From positions 372,001-436,000 of the forward strand of contig JBCAMK010000003.1 in assembly GCA_038503065.1 (NCBI GenBank): a stretch of DNA of 64,000 nucleotides, given 5' to 3'. This stretch comes from Paragyromitra xinjiangensis. Taxonomy: Eukaryota > Ascomycota > Pezizomycetes > Pezizales > Discinaceae. This document shows positions 55,158 to 64,000 of the stretch, in pieces. The notes under the pieces were generated by a model. The model saw nothing but the letters and a program-made list of their open reading frames with translations, did no database searches and was not told the DNA's origin. Position numbers and translations under genes: made by a program. The first letter of the stretch is position 1, and each line of letters begins with the position of its first letter.

Positions 55158-55950
55158 TTTGAAGGCTCCGATATAAAAATGCAGCGGGAGTTATAGATGG
55201 CGATAATACTTCTCTTCCAAAGTGAGGCACGAACGGATAGATAAATACCATTTGTGCACGGACCGCTTAGGCAAGAAGGCTGCTCTTGACACGTACAGGT
55301 CCTCTGAAGGAGACGCCTCAATTTAGGCAGCCTTTCTACCCCGCAGTTATTTGTAGTTTACCGAAACCATGACCCAGCCAAACAACCGCGAGTTGCTCCC
55401 ACATGAAATTACTGGAAGTGATACTTCACCGGACAGATTAAGGGTTCAAGGTTCGCAGGGTTCCCAGTGTTCACTGCCTAATCTAGGCTGCTGGCCGTGT
55501 TTGCTGAGTTGTGACATTGCACCCGAAATATTTATTGCTGCCCGAGCAAACGGTCGTAGGACTTTGACTAAATGTATCAACTACTACTGATATCATTTCG
55601 ACAACTAAGATAGGTTTAATCTGGGCCTTTCCTCATATGTCATGGTTTTTTTCCAGTACTAGTACTAGGTAGTTAAAACTGATAGAGACTGGCAAGCTTT
55701 ACTACGTTGTGATGGTAAAATAAAGTTCATAAAGGCCCGACATATCTCTCGTCCTCTCCGTGTAACAGGTACGTGAAGTATAAGTATTTCAAATTTCTTG
55801 AGGGCTCTGATAGAAAAAACTTATCCCTGGTCCTTGCAAGTAAACATACAACAAAACTGAAATAGTGATAAAATAAAACACAGAAACCCACACCACACCA
55901 CCCACACAATGATTACAAAATCACCCCCAATATCCCACTCCCCTTACTCA
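55158..55950. other. Spacer between the two Gag-like genes
   Basis: No gene or pol remnant is visible. The 5' leaders of both Gag-like genes share a block of the type TACTTCTCTTC (about 55208) and TGCTTCTCTTC (about 56847), suggesting that the duplication included the promoter. Confidence 0.5.
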
Positions 55951-56793
55951 TCAAATCTGAGTATCATGATATATATTTTCGCAATACTCCATAACCTCCT
56001 CCAGGCTCTTACTAACAGCGCATCCTTCCGTGAGCTTTTCAGCCGTCGTTAGCTGCGTGAGAGCCAAGGCAGGCTTCCCACTACCCGCAATCTTCTGAAT
56101 ATAGTGCTCAATCGCCGTCTTTTCCGGTATATCCTTCCCCAAAAACACCAGCAAAAGCCGAAACTCACGGAACGCGTTGTTGAAACCCATGATATCACTC
56201 GCATTCGAGTTCGAATCATATTTGGCGTACTCACGCTCGAGCTTCTGGATTGCTGCTCCGGGTATTAAAGTGTTTATCGTTGACTTTCTGAATTCCTCCC
56301 ACGGAATATTCAGATTAAGCCCCCATTTGAATTTGGCCCAGTTCCTTAAATCGCCTCTCAGTTGTAGTATGGCATATTTTGCCCAGCCCTCGGTGCTCCC
56401 AGCTGGTAGCTGCAGTTCGTAGTTCCGTAACTCGAACTGCTGCTCCAATATACTAAAAAAATCAAAGACTTCCTTGATATATGCTTTATTGAGTTTCCCC
56501 TTATTGTTCGCTTTAAAAGTGGAAAGATGGCCCACCGATTTAAAGAAAAAGTGGGGCTTGGCCGGAGGTGGCGGAGGCGATTGGAGGTTTGATGTCGCTT
56601 TCGAGGTATTCGACGCCGCCGAAGATGAGGAAGGAGTGTTCGTGCTAGATTCAACTTGCAAACGCAGTTGATCTATCTCAGCGGCAAGTTCGGCGAAACG
56701 ACGAGAACAATCTTCGTTTGTCTCCTTGATTTCCGCACTCGGGGCTTCTGGGGATTCGAATACTTGGGACCATCTGGACTGGTTGGTTGCCAT
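55951..56793 (-). CDS. Gag-like protein without pol, paralogue B
   Basis: A single exon of 280 aa. It has the same RFAELAAEIDQLRLQV coiled coil (about 32-47) and Ser-rich linker as paralogue A, then a Pro-rich segment (QSPPPPPAKPHFFFK). The Gag-like domain at about 105-270 includes LQLPAGSTEGWAKYAILQLR, NWAKFKWGLNLNIPWEEFRK, LEREYAKYDSN and FLGKDIPEKTAIEHYIQKIA. It lacks the 100-residue N-terminal extension of A and has no zinc knuckle. Both paralogues end in a related motif (SLEEVMEYCENIYHD here, GLEEVMKYCENVDRN in A), so the whole C-terminal half is conserved. Open and intact, hence possibly under selection. Confidence 0.7.
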   Translation of the reverse strand: MATNQSRWSQVFESPEAPSAEIKETNEDCSRRFAELAAEIDQLRLQVESSTNTPSSSSAASNTSKATSNLQSPPPPPAKPHFFFKSVGHLSTFKANNKGKLNKAYIKEVFDFFSILEQQFELRNYELQLPAGSTEGWAKYAILQLRGDLRNWAKFKWGLNLNIPWEEFRKSTINTLIPGAAIQKLEREYAKYDSNSNASDIMGFNNAFREFRLLLVFLGKDIPEKTAIEHYIQKIAGSGKPALALTQLTTAEKLTEGCAVSKSLEEVMEYCENIYHDTQI

Positions 56794-57067
56794 AACAGAT
56801 CGCTAGTATAGAAGAGGTTTAAATAGGGATATAGGTAACGGTAGTGCTTCTCTTCGGAATTACGCTATAGAGCTGAACAGATGGCAGAGAGCAGATAGCT
56901 AGGTGAATACATCCATGTATGTACTCTAGAAGTCAGGCAACCCATCACAGGAAACCCTAACCCTATAAGAGCCAGAACAACCCCAATCGTCTAATACACC
57001 CGTTTTAAGAACCTGCATTGCGGCTCTGCTCAGGAGGAGTAGATTATTGCTGATGCGACAGCAAGTA
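56794..57067. other. Intergenic region
   Basis: Promoter side of the Gag-like gene B; no other feature recognised. Confidence 0.4.
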
Positions 57068-57224
57068 CAGTCGCTCCTGGGTCAGCGACGAGACTGGACC
57101 AGTGACGAACAAGGGCCTAGAGAGGAGTAAAGCAACGAGTATTAATGGCTTAGGGCTAGTTTTTCCTGCTGTTCAAGCGCTATTCGTCACTGGCCCAGTT
57201 TCGTCGTTGACCCAAGAGCGACTG
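57068..57224. mobile_element. MITE, 157 bp, TA target site
   Basis: Termini CAGTCGCTCCTGGGTCAGCG and (inverted) CAGTCGCTCTTGGGTCAACG extend to about 42-bp arms ending CCAGTGACGAA, with about four transition differences. TA flanks both ends (57066-57067 and 57225-57226). Pogo/Fot1-like CAGT ends; no coding sequence. Confidence 0.88.
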
Positions 57225-57546
57225 TAGAGTTGCTCACGGGTGTATGGCGCCCATCGGTATGATTGATCTTATATAGCATATGCAGGAATTATACATTATG
57301 TGCAGGCGTTGATCTATTGTTTCTTCAGGGTGCCACAGAACTTGGAATTGACCATATCCGTGCGGGACTTCACGCCCAGTGCTTAGGAGTGGAACGTGAG
57401 TGGAAATATTCCACGAGTACTCAAGACAACCTAATAGAAAAAAATTTTAAAAAATACAAACGTAAATCAACTAATAAACCCATCCATCTGACTAGATAAA
57501 GACGAACCAAACCTCATCACTAGCAAAAGGCATATTCAAGCTAGTA

Positions 57547-57627
57547 CAGCCGCGTAAGAAAAGTCTTGACACCCCACCTTGCTAGAGAAACAGCTACTAG
57601 GGTGTCGAGACTTTTCCTACACGGCTG
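57547..57627. mobile_element. Minimal MITE, 81 bp, TA target site
   Basis: Termini CAGCCGCGTAAGAAAAGTCT and (inverted) CAGCCGTGTAGGAAAAGTCT, each continuing TGACACCC or CGACACCC. The 28-bp arms differ by three transitions. TA flanks both sides (57545-57546 and 57628-57629). Only about 25 bp lie between the arms. Confidence 0.85.
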
Positions 57628-57629
57628 TA

Positions 57630-58826
57630 CATACCAGAAGATTGTCTCCAAACCCCCCACAAACAGCCCCACCAAACACAACCACGCGTCACCGCCAAAA
57701 GCACAACTTCAGCCCACATATGCGCACCCCAGCACAAATGCGTCACCCGGACGATCGTCTCAGTCCTAACCAATGATCGAAGCAGCTCAAGCAAGTGGAG
57801 CATCCCAAGGCTGTTGGAGCTCGGGCACGAGATCTAGAGAGGTGCAATTTCATGTGAAAGGCGGGTAGGCGTCATTATGTATTACTTGATGGGTTTGGTG
57901 GCTGGCCTGCATAGAACAGTAGGTTGGTAGTTTGGTTTTTTGCTGGGGGTGGGATTGATGGTGGAGAGGGAGCAGAAATTTTTTTAAAATAGAGAGTCCC
58001 TCTCCATGCCATACCACAAAATATACCGAAAGAAATTGAAAACCCGCCAGAGAGAGTAGATCAAACCCGAGTGATACCACATGACTCATCAAACCAAACC
58101 ACCTCCATCACTCCTATCCTAGCTCAACTCCAGTCCATCCCACTCCATATAATCCTCATCATCTACTTAAAATCCACTTCAAACAGATCCACAGCCACCA
58201 CCGCAACCAATCACAGCCCATCACTCGTCCTACCAACCCAATTCGCCCAGTCCAACACATCTCATATTCAACCTGAATGAAACGAATGGTACAAATAAAA
58301 ATACACAAGCACAACTAGAATATTCCTACGAATTTATGCGTTTTGATTATACTCACCTTCCTTTTCCTCTTTTCCTCCCGCCCCCTCCCAGCCCTAATTT
58401 CCGCCCCATAACCCATTTTATCAGATAAACCACTGCCTCTGTACTAGTATATACCCCTCCCTAACCCTCACCCCCGTAGCTCCCTTACACCCTACCCCAC
58501 CCCCTCCCCCAGTAACAAAACATCAAATATCAACAAGAACCAAAGAGTGGAGTTGGGTACTAAACCACAACCAGTTGCAGACAAGTAAATAAGAATAAGA
58601 ATAAGACCCGCTTACCAAGAAGCATATAACAGAAAGCGAAACAAAAACAAAAACCATGAATCAAAGCCATAAAACAAGTAAAAAACCAAATACCAAACCA
58701 TGCAAACACCAAACAAAATTTTTAGCGAAAACCCCCTAACAATACTCATACAGCACCCGCAACACAAAAACCCCTCACAGCCCCATCTCCCTCGAATTAA
58801 TCCTCCTCGCCGCCTTCTTCCCCACC
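57630..58826. other. Intergenic region, C/A-rich
   Basis: No gene supported. The C/A-rich strand bias makes long frames of Pro, Thr and His by chance. Includes the 3' side of MTM1. Confidence 0.45.
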
Positions 58827-60264
58827 TCATAACTCGAAATCTATTTTCATCAGCACCATCCAGCAACCATCCACAGTGAGAAAACCTACCATAATAGCAC
58901 AAGCCGGCGCAACCTTCAACATCCTCGGCACACACCCCCTCATTAACCCGGCCCACCCCTCGCTCCCCCAAATAGCCCATAAAACTCTCGGCATACTCCC
59001 ACCATCCTTATACCCGACCTGTCGCCTCGTCTTCCCCACATCAAACGGCGTAGTCAACAGCGCCGCAACAGCCCCCGACGCAGCACCACTCATAAATGCA
59101 TCAGCAAACGTACTCTCGGCATGAAAGTCTCTCGGAAGCGGCCGGCTCCGCAGCGTGGAGAGATGCCATTCGTGTTCACGCTGGCGCTGGAGGGTGGATT
59201 TAATAGTTTCGTAGCCGAACCAGTAGATTCCCGAGAATGGGACATCGCGCCATAATGTTAGTCCTAGACCGCGCCATAGTGAAGCGACGCCTTCAGTTGC
59301 AACCATAGTGCGGACGCCGGAGAGGGTAGAGCGGAAGGTGTGGGATGTGCCGGCTTGGAGTCTGGTGCGGAAGAGTTCAAGTGGGGAGATGGAGGTGGCG
59401 GCGATAGCGCGGGCTGTGGAGCCGGCGAGGAGAGGGGCCCAGGTTGAGTTTAGGGTGCTGAATGGGGACCATGGGGAGGTACGGAGGGAGTCGTAGCCGG
59501 TGAAGTAGATTATGTTGGATGGGATGGTCATGAGGAGGGTTGGGGAGAGGCCACGCCAGAGGGAGGTTATGCCTTCATATCGTGCGATCTTGACGAGACC
59601 CTCCCAGGTGCCGTGGATGCGACGGCGGGAGGTTTCCTCGACGATGCAGGCTTCAGGGATGGTCGTGCTGGGGGATAGGGCGATGCAAGCTTCAGAGGTG
59701 TTGGTTATCCAGAAGATTTCGCGGCAGCAGGCGGTGACGCCAAGTTCGGGGGTGGAGAAGGCGGCGGTGGATTGGAAGTGGAGGGGAGCGAGAGGGAGCT
59801 TGTGTGCGCGGAGAGGGGTGTTGTTTGATATAAAGGCAGGGATGGAGGGACGGGAGGTGGAGGTGGGGTGTTGGGATTGGAGACGAACACGGACCACGTC
59901 GAGAGGGGTTACTGTGGGTGTTAGCACTGAGGTACAGATCGTGGTATGAAGTCATTGACAGTATGAAGTCATAGCACAAAGGTGTAAACCAAGCGAACAG
60001 AGACAAGTGCTACATACCTAACAAACTGGTCAGTAAACTCCCAGAGCATGCAGCCAGCATCTTCTGCGTCGCAGTAATCTCAATCTCTGCAGTAGATGTT
60101 CTCCCACTGACGTCTCCGGACACTCGGGCCTGAGACCGGTGATGCTCATCGTCTCCAGCAACGAGAGTTGCTCTCGTGCCACTGATGGTATCGTATTCGT
60201 CCAGTCGTTTGTCTGTGCCCCGACGGGTATCGTCGCGGGCAGAAAAGTAGTTTGAAGTAGACAT
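58827..60264 (-). CDS. MTM1: Mitochondrial carrier protein MTM1-like (SLC25A39/40 family)
   Basis: Exons 60018-60264 and 58827-59911 (106-nt intron) give 443 aa. Splicing joins SLLTSLL to VTPLDVVRVRLQSQ, creating the first carrier signature Px[D/E]xx[R/K]. The second repeat has SPLELFRTRLQAG and the third TTPFDVGKTRRQVG, so all three signatures are present. Typical inner motifs are YEGITSLWRGLSPTLLMTIP, EGVASLWRGLGLTLWRDVPF and SEGWAGLMRGCVPRMLKVAP. The insertion between helix 1 and the first matrix loop, with clustered Cys (CCREIFW, EACIALS, EACIVEE), is characteristic of Mtm1/SLC25A39-40. In yeast Mtm1 influences mitochondrial manganese and iron-sulfur metabolism; the mammalian relatives import glutathione. 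Mitochondrial inner membrane expected. Divergent from HRT3. Confidence 0.93.
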
Positions 60265-60725
60265 AATTCAGAGGTAATAGTGGATTGGGGGGAATATTAG
60301 AGAGATGGGGGAGGAAATGTGGGGAAAAGAAAACCTGTCTGGATTTGTTGATCAGATAAAACTTTTTCAGGTGGGGCGAATTGGGAGAGATGGACATTAT
60401 CAGATCCGAGGTCAGGGTTAGGGGAGAAGGATGGGATTAACCAGAGAACTGATATATAGAACTCTGATAGAACTATTGCTCAATCAATTAAGTTAAATTA
60501 AATACCTGACTCTCTCCAACTCCCTTTAACTCTCTGAATATCCCAATATCTGTCCTATCTGTCTCTCCAGGGTTAGGGTTCCAAATCTCTTATCTCTATT
60601 CCTGCATCTTAATCATTCCTGTGACTCGACTCTTGCGTGACTCTCCTGCATCTTGCATAATAACTCTCCTCTCCCTTCTCCCTCCCCAACAGCCTCAGCC
60701 CTCCCCCGAGTAACAGTAATTCACA
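60265..60725. promoter_or_regulatory. Divergent promoter between MTM1 and HRT3
   Basis: 461 bp separate the two start codons, which point away from each other, so both promoters lie here. CT-rich tracts (60580-60700) precede the HRT3 start, as is common for fungal promoters. No specific factor site was identified. Confidence 0.6.
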
Positions 60726-62232
60726 ATGGACGACCGCGAAACAGAGCTCTCCCGCTTCCGCCAGCAATGGAAAGAAGAAGTAACAGCCCGCCACACCGCA
60801 CCTCCTCCATCCAGCTCCAGCTCCAGCTCAAAGGCGAAAGCCCCAGCATCCGCCTTCTCAGCCCGGAAGCTGTCGCATTCCTCCTCTAACGATGTCACCG
60901 AAGAGGACGCCATCGTATCACCCCCGGAGTCCAGTGTGCGCGAGCGCTCAGTCTCGCCAACGGCAGTGAGGAGGACCTCTGTGAGCATACCGGGGGTGCC
61001 AGAGAGTGCGCTGGAACACTATGAGAGAGCCGTGGAGAAGGAGACCCAGGGCAGTTTAGGGGAGAGTTTAAGTCTGTATAGAAAGGCATTTAGGGTGTGT
61101 TCTATACCTAATTGCTGAAGCACACGACTAATTGACACAGATGGACGCGAAAGTCGACACCCACTACAGAGAGAAATACTTCCCCCGTCCCCCACCCACC
61201 GCAGGTCCCTCCAAAGAGAAACCCACCTCTACGCCCGCCCCCGCACCACCTCCCATCCTCGCTTCAAACTCAAAACAAGTCTCCACGCTCATCTCCTCCT
61301 TCGCCCACCTCACGATCCAACCCATCACACCAACCGAAGAAACCCCCATCTCCTCCCCTCTCTCTTCCCTCCCACCCGAACTCCTCCTCCACATCCTCCG
61401 CAGCCTCGCAATCACCGACCTCGCCTCCTTCACACGATGCGCGCAAGTCTGCAAAGCCCTCGCATACCTCGTCACCACCGAACAAAGCCTCTGGCACGAC
61501 ATCTGCACAACAACCTACAAACCCATGCTCTGGGACTGGATCTGCGAAGTCGACGGCACCCCCCTCCCCACCAACCCCCCTTCGCCCCCATCCGACCCCT
61601 CCTCCCCCGACGAAGAAGAGGAAGAACTCGAAAAACGTGTAATCCCCACAGACGACGACCTCCTCCCAATCTACTCCAACAACTGGTATAAAATGCTCAC
61701 CACCCGTCCGCGCATCCGCTTCAACGGAATCTACATCTCGACCTGCAACTACGTCCGCTCCGGCGCCTCCCAAAGCGGGTGGAACACCCCGGTGCATATC
61801 GTAACGTACTACCGCTACCTTCGATTCTACCCCGACGGTACGGTACTATCGCTTCTCACGACGACAGAGCCGGGGGAGGTGGTGCATGGGTTTAGTAAGG
61901 TTTCGTTGACGCCTGCGCATTTGAGGGAGATGCCGGGGACGACGGTGGGGGCGTGGGGGAGGTATGTTAGTCGGGGACGGTGGAGGATGGATCCGGAGGG
62001 GAGGGTGGATGTGGAGACTGGGGGGAGTGTGGAGAAGTATTTTTTTAGGATGCAGTTGAGGGTTAAGAGTGTTAGGGCGGGGGGGAGGTTGGGGGCGAGC
62101 AATAAGTTGGTGTGGGAGGGGTTTTGGTCGTGGAATAAGTTGACGGATGATTTGGCGGAGTTTTCGTTGAGGAATGATAAGGCGTTTTTCTTCTCGAGGG
62201 TGGGGAGTGTGGAGAGGGAGATGGGGGTGTAG
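60726..62232 (+). CDS. HRT3: F-box protein HRT3/FBXO9 homologue
   Basis: Exons 60726-61094 and 61141-62232 (46-nt intron) give 486 aa. Residues about 98-130 contain the TPR-like repeat (ALEHYERAVEKETQGSLGES, LYRKAFRMDAKVDTHYREKY), which the intron splits and splicing restores. The F-box follows at about 199-245 (SSLPPELLLHILRSLAITDL, RCAQVCKALAYLV). The C-terminal half has the family signature FNGIYISTCNYVRSGASQ, YYRYLRFYPDGTVLSLLTTT, HGFSKVSLT and FWSWNKLTDDLAEFSLRND. Yeast Hrt3 and human FBXO9 are substrate receptors of SCF ubiquitin ligases. A low-complexity insert LPTNPPSPPSDPSSPDEEEE lies after the F-box. Cytosolic or nuclear action expected. Confidence 0.95.
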
Positions 62233-63514
62233 GGGAGTAGTGGGTTGGCTGTAGAGTTGGTATTGTAATTGTTCTAGTGGTGGTGGTGGTGGTTATTCAC
62301 TCTTTATTAGATGTGCTATTATGTGTTCACGATGTAGAGATAAATAATGTACTATATGTAGATTAAGTACAGTATTAATCACAGCTAAATAGACATAGCA
62401 TACTTGTATTATCACACCAGTCTGATACCAATAGAGTACTAGATTATGCCAGGCAAATAGTTAAACACAATATCATTCACTTCCGTCCTCAAGGTTGAAA
62501 CACCACAATACAACACCACTACACAAATTAATGATTCCTCCCCGCAGATCATAGCAACATCCTTACCACGCAGTATTATACATCCCAACCGTCCCAACGG
62601 CCCACCGCTTTCTGGAAAACCCGAAAGCAAATTAGCTTCTATTTCCCGGGAACCCACGCTTAGCTGGACCTGGTGCGTCGTACCGGGAGAGAGGGCTTCG
62701 CTTCGTTTCGTCTGTGCATTCTGTTGGAAGTGGTCGGTGCAGACGGAACCAGGGTGAGAAGGGTCAGTCTCCGCTTTTCCCGCGAAAAGCAAATGGAGGA
62801 CCCTTACGACCCTAACTCTGTACATACAAGAAAAGAATAGTTCGACCCCCCTGACCAGACGCACATGTGGGTAGTGTACATGAGCCCCATTTGATTCCTG
62901 CGTCGATAATTTGAGCGCTGGAGAATCAGCGGCAGCATCATCGTACATATTTCACGAGCCAGTGTTGGATCAGCACTGGTTTTTTTTCTCTTGGGGGGGA
63001 ATTCTTTCAAGGGTGGTGGTGGTGGGGGAGGTCGGTTGCTACGTGGTCTGAGTTGGACGACCAATTGGGATCGTGAAGATCAGCCTTCTGGAGAGACGGT
63101 GAGGGAATACATGTGGGTAGAGAAGAGATTCTTCTGGAGACAAGGTTGTTTGGAGAGAGTAATTACAGCTGGAGAAGGTGAAACAGTGGGAAATACGGAG
63201 AAACACGCGTTCCCCCTTCGACATTAATTACTCTCGCAGTTGTCTCTTCACAGACAGAAGACGAAGACAGCAGCAGCAGCAGCAGACAGACACAGACAGC
63301 TTCTCCCTAATTTGCCCTTCTCCCCCCCAATTCATCACCGTCCAACTCATCCACCACCCCCGTTCCGTTTCAATCACCGGACCACGGCTGTATCTGCAAA
63401 TAACCCTCTACACATCCCCCCCCCATCCATCCATCATCATCATCATCATCACCATCACCGCTAGAATTACCACATCCCCCCCTAAAATCTCACCCCTATC
63501 CCCTCTGAATTGAA
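62233..63514. other. Intergenic region with a CAG/CAT-rich 5' leader
   Basis: A 169-codon minus-strand frame at 62439-62948 has no domain and irregular composition, so I do not call it. 63268-63302 holds CAG/CAGA repeats and 63425-63460 holds CAT/CATC repeats, probably in the 5' untranslated region of the gene starting at 63515. Confidence 0.45.
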
Positions 63515-64000
63515 ATGCCAGAGGACTCCCGTGGTCGCATCCAGGATCCTCCAATAATCGTCCGTTCCACCCGCAAACCCTCCCCCGGTCTGCAAGCAAG
63601 GATCAAGATGCTCGAGGCCGACGCCGAGAAAAGAAACTCAAACAGGGGCCGTCTATCTCCTTCTCCCTCCCCACACAGGAAGCTCTCTCCCGAACTTATA
63701 CACTCTGCTGCTGCTATCAACGGTATGGCCCTGCAGAAGGAATTGCCGCCAACTCCCATCGAGGAGGAGGAATACGAACACCATCATCAGAATGGAGGGG
63801 TAGAAAAGTATAATCAGGAGCAACACCACCACGTCAACGAGAACGAAGCTGTTGTTGACGGGAAAACTCCCCCAGCTGCAAACACCCAAGATACTCCCGT
63901 TGCCGAGCTCTCTTCCCCGGGTCGGCCAGATACTTCCTACTCTACATGGACCGACGATGGCCGCGTAACAACCACAGCCCGGTTCGCAGAGGACACCGCG
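63515..64000 (+). CDS. Unknown protein, 5' end only (runs off the window)
   Basis: 162 codons are open to the window edge. Start context TGAAATGCCA after a long repeat-bearing leader. The sequence begins MPEDSRGRIQDPPIIVRSTR, then KPSPGLQARIKMLEADAEKR and NSNRGRLSPSPSPHRKLSPE, a Ser/Pro/Arg-rich disordered segment, with a His/Glu/Asn-rich stretch (EEYEHHHQNGG) and TSYSTWTDDGRVTTTARFAE. Residues 25-40 may form a short helix. No domain is visible in the part present; the functional domain probably lies downstream. Confidence 0.6.
   Translation, partial: MPEDSRGRIQDPPIIVRSTRKPSPGLQARIKMLEADAEKRNSNRGRLSPSPSPHRKLSPELIHSAAAINGMALQKELPPTPIEEEEYEHHHQNGGVEKYNQEQHHHVNENEAVVDGKTPPAANTQDTPVAELSSPGRPDTSYSTWTDDGRVTTTARFAEDTA

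Noticed and set aside
53985..56793. Interpretation as one intact LTR retrotransposon
   Set aside because: Two similar Gag-like genes in tandem, no LTRs, no protease, reverse transcriptase, RNase H or integrase sequence on either strand.
60695..60988. Minus-strand frame opposite the HRT3 first exon
   Set aside because: Antisense shadow of a Ser-rich coding region; HRT3 is supported by family signatures and splicing.
61270..61797. 175-codon Gly/Val/Glu-rich antisense frame under HRT3
   Set aside because: Composition follows directly from the C-rich codons of the sense gene; no independent motif.
62439..62948. 169-codon minus-strand frame
   Set aside because: Irregular composition, no domain, no promoter or intron signals and several Met choices; length alone is not convincing here.
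1..64000. CRISPR array, ribosomal RNA genes, prokaryotic operons or organellar DNA
   Set aside because: No regularly spaced repeats, no rRNA-like conserved blocks; genes have nuclear spliceosomal introns and individual promoters.

Overview
The window is nuclear DNA of a filamentous ascomycete (Pezizomycotina). The evidence is many short spliceosomal introns (44 to 119 nt) with GT...AG ends and CTAAC-type branch sites, no operons, and a fungal gene set: a DUF676-type hydrolase, YTH1/CPSF30, a membrane-anchored kelch protein, a WLM/Wss1 protease, an Hsp20 with a low-complexity insert, MTM1 and HRT3/FBXO9. The repeats and the multi-copy PD-(D/E)XK-like family suggest a repeat-rich lineage, perhaps Pezizomycetes, but that is only an inference.

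Layout. 0-12.8 kb: hydrolase (632-2069, +), a disordered protein (2787-3464, -), a tRNA-like remnant (about 4126-4231), YTH1 (5148-6042, -), a decayed copy of a PD-(D/E)XK-like gene between two copies of a repeat (9448-10282), and a 7-exon kelch receptor-like protein (10576-12753, -). 12.8-19.8 kb: no gene I can support. 19.8-31.9 kb: a 2OG-dioxygenase-like protein, a predicted N-myristoylated protein, a 555-bp inverted-repeat element, a 1029-aa disordered 3-exon gene, a 7-exon Wss1 protease and an acidic protein. 31.9-38.8 kb: mostly empty, with two small-protein genes. 38.8-42.8 kb: a PLP decarboxylase, Hsp20 with a heat-shock element and TATA box, and an NTF2-like protein. 44.3-53.7 kb: a mobile-element hot spot with a tandem pair of related gene cassettes, several MITEs, and a 4551-bp DNA transposon with 70-bp inverted repeats and a 6-bp target duplication inserted in the serine/threonine-rich stalk of a membrane-protein gene. 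54-56.8 kb: two tandem Gag-like genes without pol. 57-57.6 kb: two tiny TA-flanked MITEs. 58.8-64 kb: MTM1 and HRT3 share a divergent promoter, followed by the 5' end of an unknown gene.

The housekeeping genes act independently (mRNA 3'-end processing, DNA-protein crosslink repair, ubiquitin ligase targeting, mitochondrial carrier, heat shock). The unusual content is in the repeats: the transposon and its Cys-rich accessory protein, the Gag-like pair, the cassette family whose flanks are shared by different reading frames, and an 8-bp palindrome, TACATGTA, found at least 16 times and almost always outside genes.

Gene models were spliced by hand; every multi-exon model listed as intact keeps frame across all joins.
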